Below, piece by piece: positions 57,266 through 64,000 of a stretch of 64,000 nucleotides of DNA. A program made the translations under genes and the position numbers. Below the pieces are notes generated by a model, which did not search any database, was not told the DNA's origin, and saw only the letters and a list, made by a program, of their open reading frames with translations. Source of the DNA: Amblyornis subalaris. Taxonomy: Eukaryota > Chordata > Aves > Passeriformes > Ptilonorhynchidae. Position 1 is the first letter of the stretch; each line of letters begins with the position of its first letter. The stretch is taken from positions 478,908 to 542,907 of the forward strand of contig JACAXG010000267.1 of assembly GCA_018881555.1 (NCBI GenBank), written 5' to 3'.

Positions 57266-58055
57266 CCTTTCAGGTAGTTATAGAGAATGATAAGGTCACC
57301 CCTGAGCCTCCTCCAGGCTAAACAACCCCAGCTCCATCAGATGCTTCTTATAGGACTTACCTTCTAGACCCTTCCCAGATCCATTGCCCTTTTCTGGACA
57401 CACTCCAGCGTCTCAATTTTGTTCTTGCAGTGAGGGGCCCAGAACTGGACACAGCACTTGAAGTGCCTCAGCAGTGCCCAGCACAGAGAGGCGTTCACTT
57501 CCCTGGTCCTGCTAGCCACACTATTGCTGATACAAGCCAGGATGACATTGGCCTCCCTTCCCACCTGGGCACACCTGGGGTCATGTTCAGCCACTGTCAA
57601 CCAGCACCCCCAGGGCCTTTTCTGCTGGGCTCTTTTCCAGCTACACTGCCCCAGCCTGTAGCGCTGCAAGGAGTTGTTGTAATCCAAGTGCAGGACCCAG
57701 CACTTGGCCTTGTTGAATCTCACACTATTGGTCTTGGCCCATTGATCCAGCCTGTTTAGATCCCTCTACAGAGCCTTCCTGCCCTCCAGCAGATCAACTC
57801 AACCACCCAGCTTGGTGTCATCCATGAATTTACTGAGGGTACCTTTGATCCCCTCATTCAGATCATTAATGAAGATATTAAAGAGGACTGGGCCCAATAC
57901 TGAGCCCTGGGGAACAGCAGTGGTGGCTAAACACCAACTGGATGTGGCACCGTTGTCTACCATTTTCTGGGCCTGGCCATCACCCAGTTCTTAACCCAGC
58001 AAAGATGCACCTGCACAAGCCATGGGCTGCCAGCTTTTCCAGAAGTATGCTATGA
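57266..58055 (-). mobile_element. CR1 LINE fragment, internal part
   Basis: Reverse-complement CR1 text: 'ggtcacccctgagcctcctc', 'ttctggacacactccagcgt', 'ttggtgtcatccatgaattt'. About 0.8 kb without the 3' octamer tail, so both ends are truncated. Confidence 0.85.
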
Positions 58056-58075
58056 GGGATTATATGGAAGCAGAG

Positions 58076-59060
58076 TGACACAGACCCTCCAGGCAGGTGC
58101 AAAAAGGGAACCTGTTTATTGCAAAAACCAAGCCTTTTTAACAGTTAGGCCTTTATCAGTTGCCTATTTACCTTTGAAATACAACAAATATAATTCGACC
58201 AACCACCATAAACCACGATGTGAACATGCAATGGTTATATAACTTGTTTTTCTACCTCCAATTCAGCTGAGTCATTCTCAGAGGCCTTTTCTACTTAGCC
58301 GAAGTAACAGGAGTGAGCCATGATTTTACAAGAGTAACAAGGCCTTCATTTTGTAAGGTTTTGCCTATCTGCAACATCTCCCCCTTCCTTTGCTTTTTGT
58401 GCGAAGGGTTCATGTACCCTAATGCCAAAATAGTCTGCACCTGTAAAGCCATTATCTCATTAAGACTGTTACTGGTCATCTGCTGAACACAAGATAAGAT
58501 ACATGGAACACAGATCACAATCAATAAAAACCCATCAAAAACAACCATGCCACTGACAAAGACACCCACAGCACAGGAAAACAAAAGATAGTGTCCAATG
58601 TCCCCAGGAAGAGAGCTGTTTCTTCTGCACTTGGAAGTAAATGGCTACTGTTCCAGAGCTCATATGGCTGGAGCTCAGGGGCCGTGCTGTTTGGGCAGGA
58701 GGGCGTCCATTAGCTGGAAATGCTGACTTTGACATTACTGAATGTCTTTCTGGAAGCATGAAGGTCAGCAGGAACACAATAACCTGATGGTCGGTGCAGT
58801 GGGACACAAGGCCTGTGTTAGCAGGCTGCTTCCATAAGCTTCCAGGCACAGCCATGTTCCTGGTAGTCCTACCCCTGCTCCTGCCTTGGCCACAAGGGCT
58901 GGATGGTGATTAGGTCATTTTTCCTCTCACTGGGCCTTGTCTTCTTGGAGGTGATCGATGTTTTTCCGGTTGAGCAGGTAACCACTTTAGACCTCTTGGC
59001 AATAAAACACATGCGTACCTTCTCCCCTAAGTGAGTAAACCGGCTGGGCCTTGCCATTGC
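58076..59060 (-). mobile_element. ERVK-like env remnant and 3' LTR
   Basis: The LTR (58,376-58,076) is the relative of 36,781-37,094 in opposite orientation. Upstream on the minus strand lie a hydrophobic membrane span (about 58,580-58,500) whose frame runs into the LTR, and an N-terminal piece starting at 59,057 with a basic stretch. Several stops and a large deletion of the surface region make it a relic. Confidence 0.65.
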
Positions 59061-59189
59061 ACACCCGATTGTGGATCCTTACGTAAAACTTTTAGAACTT
59101 GGTTCCGCACACACAAATCTTCGGAGCAGTATCACTCTGCTGGGGATCAAAATTGATGATCTGCCTGCAAAAATTTTAGTGTAAATAGT

Positions 59190-59835
59190 GCATTATGTAA
59201 ATGTTCCTGAGGAGCCATATTCCCCCTTCTTTGTTTGTTTTTTTTTTTTTTTTAATAACATGCATGTCTCTTACTATGAACATGAAGGCAACATAAAAGT
59301 AAGACAATACATGTAATAAAGCAAGAAACTCACACTGAGCAAAAATAAGCAAGGTAATACATGTAATCATTAGCACATGAGAGAAAGGATAGTGATTTAG
59401 AACGATACACCAGCAATTGCCTAAATACTGTAGCATCACCCAGAGTCTGCGATAGCTGGCAAGCCCCGTGTCACAGTGAGGACCTGGAGAACCTTCCCGG
59501 GCAAGGCTTCCAAGGTTACCTTGAAAGAGGATCCAGCTTTTAGAAGGCCAAATCGGCAAGCCAAAGTGACTTGATTACATTTTCAGCGCAGAAGCACCTG
59601 GGTCTGGTGGCATACATCTGAGCAGCAAGGGCCAGGGCTTGGCCAGAGCCAAGGCCTTAACTGCAAGGGTTTCCCTAACACATCCTACAGACAAACCTCT
59701 ATCAACGACAGTTGAGAAAGTTTCTTAAAAGTATACAGTCCTTGCAGATAACTACACAACAGTATGTGAAAGTCTATAAAGCAGCTGACTTCGTCATTTG
59801 TCTCTAGCTAAGTAGTCAATGGTACCATGAACAAA
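59190..59835 (-). mobile_element. Solo LTR-like repeat, copy 2
   Basis: Same orientation and family as 13,640-14,305. TATA-like 'cttctaaaagctgg' replaces 'cctatagaagctg' of copy 1, and the 3' side holds a T-run and 'gttattaaaaa' on the minus strand. Boundaries approximate. Confidence 0.6.
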
Positions 59836-60355
59836 CTGCAAACAACCAAAAGAATGCATATGTGTAACATCTAATAATATTGTGGGGATTATGCCTGTTA
59901 TAAAAGGTCAGTGAATTCTCGCTATGACATCAACATAATCAGAATCGTTAATACAGCAAGAGTAACTCTTGTAAAAAGTTGAGATTATATTTTCCCACAC
60001 ATCTCTGCATATATGACAATAAAGCAAAATAAAAACAAGAAAGAAAGCACTAAACAGCTTACAATTAATAATATCCGTAACTTGGAATTGTTACTCATTT
60101 TTCTATGCTGCCTATAGAAGATTAAACAGCAAAGAGTGTTATAAATAATTATCTCAAGTGGCCAATGTAGAACATTTATACTCATAGAATTTTCAATGAA
60201 ATTAAGGATCTAATAAACTACATTTTCACATATTTTTACACAATTCATTATTTTATATTATTAAATAGTTGCTTACCAACTCTCCATCATAATTGCTTCA
60301 GTTGGTTCCATCTTATCTCTATAACAAAAGAACTGTATCTTTCAATTTAAATGAG
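59836..60355. other. AT-rich DNA, no gene seen
   Basis: Nothing recognisable; it leads into a minisatellite. Confidence 0.45.
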
Positions 60356-60650
60356 CATATTTCAACAGAACTTAAACTTAATGTCACTCAAACTTAACGT
60401 CAATTAAACGTAACAGAAAGTGAACCTAACAGAGCTTAAAGGTAACCTCACTGAGACTGAAGAGAAATTAATCTTAATAGAACTTAACAGAATGTAAAAT
60501 AACAGAACTTAAACCTAACATTACTTAAATTTAACAACACTTAAACTTAACAGAACTTAACCTTAACATCACTTAAACTTTACAGAACTTAAACTTAACA
60601 GAACTTAAAATTAACATCATTTAAATTTAACAAAACTAAAATCAGCATTT
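60356..60650. repeat. 16-17-bp minisatellite 'aacttaaacttaacag'
   Basis: About 17 degenerate units alternating 'aacttaaacttaacag' and 'acttaaccttaacatc', which gives a higher-order period of about 33 bp in the right half (60,530-60,630). Confidence 0.8.
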
Positions 60651-62516
60651 AGAGTGTTCCTTTAAAAGTTTCAGATACAACAGAATTTAACTCATCTTGA
60701 CTCCATCNTTACAAGAAAGCTGCTGAAAATTTGTCATACACCAGTTAAACATCAATGAACAATATGCAAGCAAACAACTGATTCATAAACGAAATAGCAG
60801 CAACATGGATTTACTGGAGAGATTATAAAGGTGTGGCAAGTATGTTGTGATTTTACATAATTTAGTTGTGAGAATAGCTCATGGTAACTGCAAACATTAT
60901 TGAAAATATCCGTTCACAGTCAGGACTTTGCTAGTATAAGCACAATTTTGCGTGATTTTCCAAATCGCAACTGTACTCCAAAAATGACAACATTGTATGC
61001 CTTGGCAAATTACATTTAAAACCTGCTCGGTTCGCAGATGGTAAGATGGCTTTTCATAATTGTCAGTACAATAGATTTGACCTTAGACTATTAAAGCTCA
61101 TGGGATATAAATATTTAAGGATAAAACATCAAGGACCTAGTTATATAATACTGCCATGAGTTTTGCGCATGTAACTCTGTTAGTTCAGTGGGTGTATAAG
61201 ACTGACACATATATATAAACAGCTACAAAGCCGTGGTTTCAGATGATTCTAAAGGAGTGTGCTAATGTTTACTCTACTTGTGGTCCATCAATGTACTTAA
61301 ACTGTTTTGATATCAAGTTCAATTTCAATTCGTAAGTGGCAAGGAAGAATAACTACACTTGAATCACTAAATAGCTGTATTCTTTGAAATACTGTCACAT
61401 GTTTCTTCATGGCGAAAGAATCACAATAAAATTACCTTATTAAAGCTGTGGGGTAAGAAACAAGCAAACAGGTAAAGCTAGCACAATTCTGCCTGCCTTT
61501 ACAGTGGAGTCGTGAGCCAGTTATAAATAAGCCTAGAATAGCTTCTGCAGATAATATTAATAGGGAAGGAAGCAAAGAAATGCCTCGATTGATGAGTGGC
61601 TAAGCCTACCATGGGCCTCACTTAGCTAAGTGCTCCCAGTAACTCTCGTAAATGATGCAATGCTTTGACATTGGGCTTTAAAGTTAATTACTGTGGTTCA
61701 CATTTTCTTCCGTTAACATCTACCCTAAACATTTCCAAGGAGGGATCTATTGAATTTTCCAAGGGGCCACAATATCTTACAAATATGAATCTTCCCATCT
61801 GCAAACTCAAGTGTTATCCACATAGTGATAAATAATGTTTTGAGGGTACTGGATTTTGCAAATATTTTTCCAGGTATACAAGGTTCTAATTTTCATGGTA
61901 ACAGCTAGCATCATTATAACTGAGCAAAGAATCAGCGTTAATTCAGTCCAATCAGACCTCCAAATCAAAATTCTTGAAAAGGCAGCACACATCCTACACG
62001 ACAAGTCCTACCAATCAGCACCTCTGCTGATAAATTCAGACTCTGCCAAACAGCGCTAAAGCAAGGAATCACATAACACCATCTGCATGCAGAAACACGC
62101 CGCATTTACACAGAGATAACCCCGAATCTCTCCAATAAACAGTCCTGTCAAAATCCACAGCTCACTGGAAATACAAAGTTAGTTTTAACAGAGATCCGGG
62201 TAGTGATGTTTCAAATATCGTGAGGATAGCCCATCTGCATTCTGGGGTTTAAGTACACACCGTTACCTGCTAACTGAGTGACAAGCACAGGAGGCTGACC
62301 TTGTTCAGAGGCAACTGGGCACGCAATAATAACCAACAGATTTCCGTGTTCCAATGCATCCTCTTGGCATTTTCTGATAGCAAAGTGCTGTAGCATCAGC
62401 ACTCTGTATAGGGTATAAATCTGCCATCTGCCTGTGATTTATGGGTCCCGAGTCAGGATAGCTATCAAAAGGCAGCATCCCCTTAGAGGGTGGCCTGACC
62501 ACAGAGCCGGCCAATA
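60651..62516. other. AT-rich DNA, no gene seen
   Basis: No coding frame above chance length, no RNA gene and no repeat recognised. One N at 60,709. Confidence 0.45.
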
Positions 62517-63273
62517 TGCCTCAAACTGCCTCTAGGCGAGAGGGGGCCGGGGGGGCCAGCTGGGCTGGGGGGCCTAGAGAGGCAGTGTGGGATTGCACAA
62601 GGAGTTACCCCCCATGGCGAAGACTCAAGAAGAAGAATCTATGGAATTACAAAAGAAGACTGTCAGGAATACGTATCTCACAGACACCTGAAGGCAGGAA
62701 GGACATCCTGCTCTGCTAAGCCTGCCTCTGATAAGGAAACTAACAGATTGTCAAAACCTATGAATTTATTAGGAGGCCTGGCACCAGCCTTTGAAGAACT
62801 GCTGAAAATAGCCTGTTACACTGTATAAAAGCTGACCTTATTTTGCAAAATACTGATTCACTTGCTCTCAGCCTGTGTCTCTCACATTTCATATGCTGCA
62901 AATGGCACCCAAACAGGGTATTCTGCAACTGAAGTGATCCAGTCCAGTGGCGTACTTTGACCGAACGAACCGTAGGTGTGTTCAGCTGATCACCGAGGAG
63001 CTCCTCTCATCGCTGGCTATAGAACAGGTTAGCCTTTGCAAGCGGTTGGACAGCATTTCTTATAATGGGGCAAGGCGCAACAAAACCCCAAAAACTGCAT
63101 GAAGACTGTCTGTTGCATATTACCAGGGAACAAGGATTTAAAATCCAACCCCAAAGACTCATACAGCTACTTATATGGGTCAGACAGTTTTGTCCCTGGT
63201 ACCCGTCTGACGGTTCTTATGATCTTACTCACTGACAAACGGTCGGTGAATATTTGCAAACTCACCAAATTAC
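62517..63273 (+). mobile_element. ERVK-like 5' LTR, PBS and matrix fragment
   Basis: The LTR starts at TGCCTCAAACTG (62,517) or TGTGGGATTGC (62,587) and ends at 'atatgctgca' (62,900). TATAAAA lies at 62,824-62,830. The PBS 'tggcacccaaacagggta' follows at 62,903-62,920 and resembles the lysine-tRNA site. The gag start is at 63,065 (MGQGATKPQK) with the betaretroviral CPWYPSDG block. The frame stops at codon 57, then is cut at 63,273 by another LTR. Confidence 0.78.
63065..63273 (+). pseudogene. Truncated ERVK-like gag matrix
   Basis: Matrix N-terminus with myristoylation-type MGQ and CPWYPSDGSYDLTH. A TGA (63,233-63,235) stands where the family has tryptophan. The frame reopens after it (QTVGEYLQTH) until the next element begins. 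Truncated at about 70 codons. Confidence 0.72.
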
Positions 63274-64000
63274 TGTCCTGGTTTGAAGGACAGGTGTCTG
63301 TCAAGGAAGATGGGAAACCTCCCTTGAATACAGGATGACCTCCCTCCCTCTGCCGAATTACTATACCTTTGAAATTATGGGGCTCTCAGGCAAAGGTGTG
63401 GTAAAAAGAATAACAGTTCTTTACTAGGGTTATATATATATATATATAAACACATATATATATATATATAAAACAAGACAGTTAAACGGCAACCATAAGA
63501 GAACAAACCCTTTATAAGTTCCTTGTCTGTAGTTGGGAGATTTTCCGTTGGAGCAGAGAGGCTGCAGTGACTCCCCCAGGGCTGCAGGGGGCACTGTGGC
63601 ACGAGCACGATGATCCTCATGTGGCAATGGCCGCTCTGGCGAACAGGAAAGGAAGGGGTCGCCCCCCGTGCGAACATACGGGGCAGCAGCCCGGCTCCAC
63701 CAACCTCGGCAGCGGGCACATCAAGTGGGGCAGGCAGGCAGGGTCGACTGGGGAGCGATGGACCTCGGTATCACCCACCAAACCAGCAGAATGCAGGAAC
63801 AGCAGAGACGAGCAGCTCCGGGCAGCGATTGGTTACAGCATAGCGCTGTGTATATGTGCTCTGCAGTGAGCTGGCGGAGACGTCGCAGTGTAGCAGTGTT
63901 CCCGGAGTGAAACCGGTTAACTGACTTTTCCTTCCTGCGTAAAAGGGCCATCGTTCGCCTGCAGGCACCCCATGTTGCAAGTCGGCTTCCGACCCCTAAA
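63274..64000 (-). mobile_element. ERVK-type LTR, runs off the right edge
   Basis: The plus strand opens TGTCCTGGTTTG with the inverted relative of 8,780-9,858. Contains two (ta)n runs at 63,430-63,470, a GC-rich block from 63,540 and 'cagagcacatatacacagcg' (minus). It inserted into the ERVK gag fragment to its left. The far end and target duplication are outside the window. Confidence 0.7.

Noticed and set aside
1..64000. CRISPR array, operon, ribosome binding sites or other prokaryotic features
   Set aside because: Introns, LINEs and endogenous retroviruses show vertebrate DNA; tandem repeats lack the regular repeat-spacer layout.

Overview
The window is vertebrate nuclear DNA, almost certainly from a bird. 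It holds CR1 LINE 3' ends with the avian octamer tail (six reverse-oriented copies), bird-type endogenous retroviruses of three classes, and compact, very GC-rich genes such as those on avian microchromosomes. There is a 595-base assembly gap at 8,922-9,516, and scattered single Ns.

Layout. 1-10 kb: AT-rich DNA with CR1 fragments, the first coding exon of DHRS7C (minus strand, rest of the gene off the left edge), one LTR and one LTR interrupted by the gap. 11-16 kb: decayed QRICH2-like exons, low-complexity GGTCCT repeats and an old LTR. 16.1-27 kb is the gene-dense core: BLOC1S3 (plus) and CCDC61 (minus, about 12 exons within 2.35 kb) are tail to tail, followed by a complete seven-exon ADP-ribosylarginine hydrolase gene (minus). 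22-38 kb holds a 21-bp degenerate tandem repeat at several loci, a decayed USP36-like pseudogene, an orphan CpG island and ERV fragments. 37.5-50.4 kb is one class I (gammaretrovirus-like) provirus on the minus strand with both LTRs, PBS and PPT, plus three later nested LTR-element insertions whose target-site duplications can be read. 51.9-56.5 kb is an apparently intact 11-exon USP36-like deubiquitinase gene (511 aa, minus). 57-64 kb holds CR1, ERVK-like fragments, an LTR and a minisatellite.

The cellular genes do not form an operon or pathway. BLOC1S3 acts in lysosome-related organelle biogenesis, CCDC61 in basal body and spindle organisation, the hydrolase reverses arginine ADP-ribosylation, the USP removes ubiquitin, and DHRS7C is a muscle reticulum dehydrogenase. 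BLOC1S3 and CCDC61 have human orthologues in 19q13.3; DHRS7C, QRICH2 and USP36 have theirs on chromosome 17. This may mean avian rearrangement, duplicated genes or a scaffold join.

The most unusual item is an uninterrupted 156-codon, cysteine-rich ORF directly upstream of gag in the class I provirus, where ordinary gammaretroviruses have no separate gene. All viral genes here are old genomic copies. gag, pol and env are broken, and they are described only as they stand.
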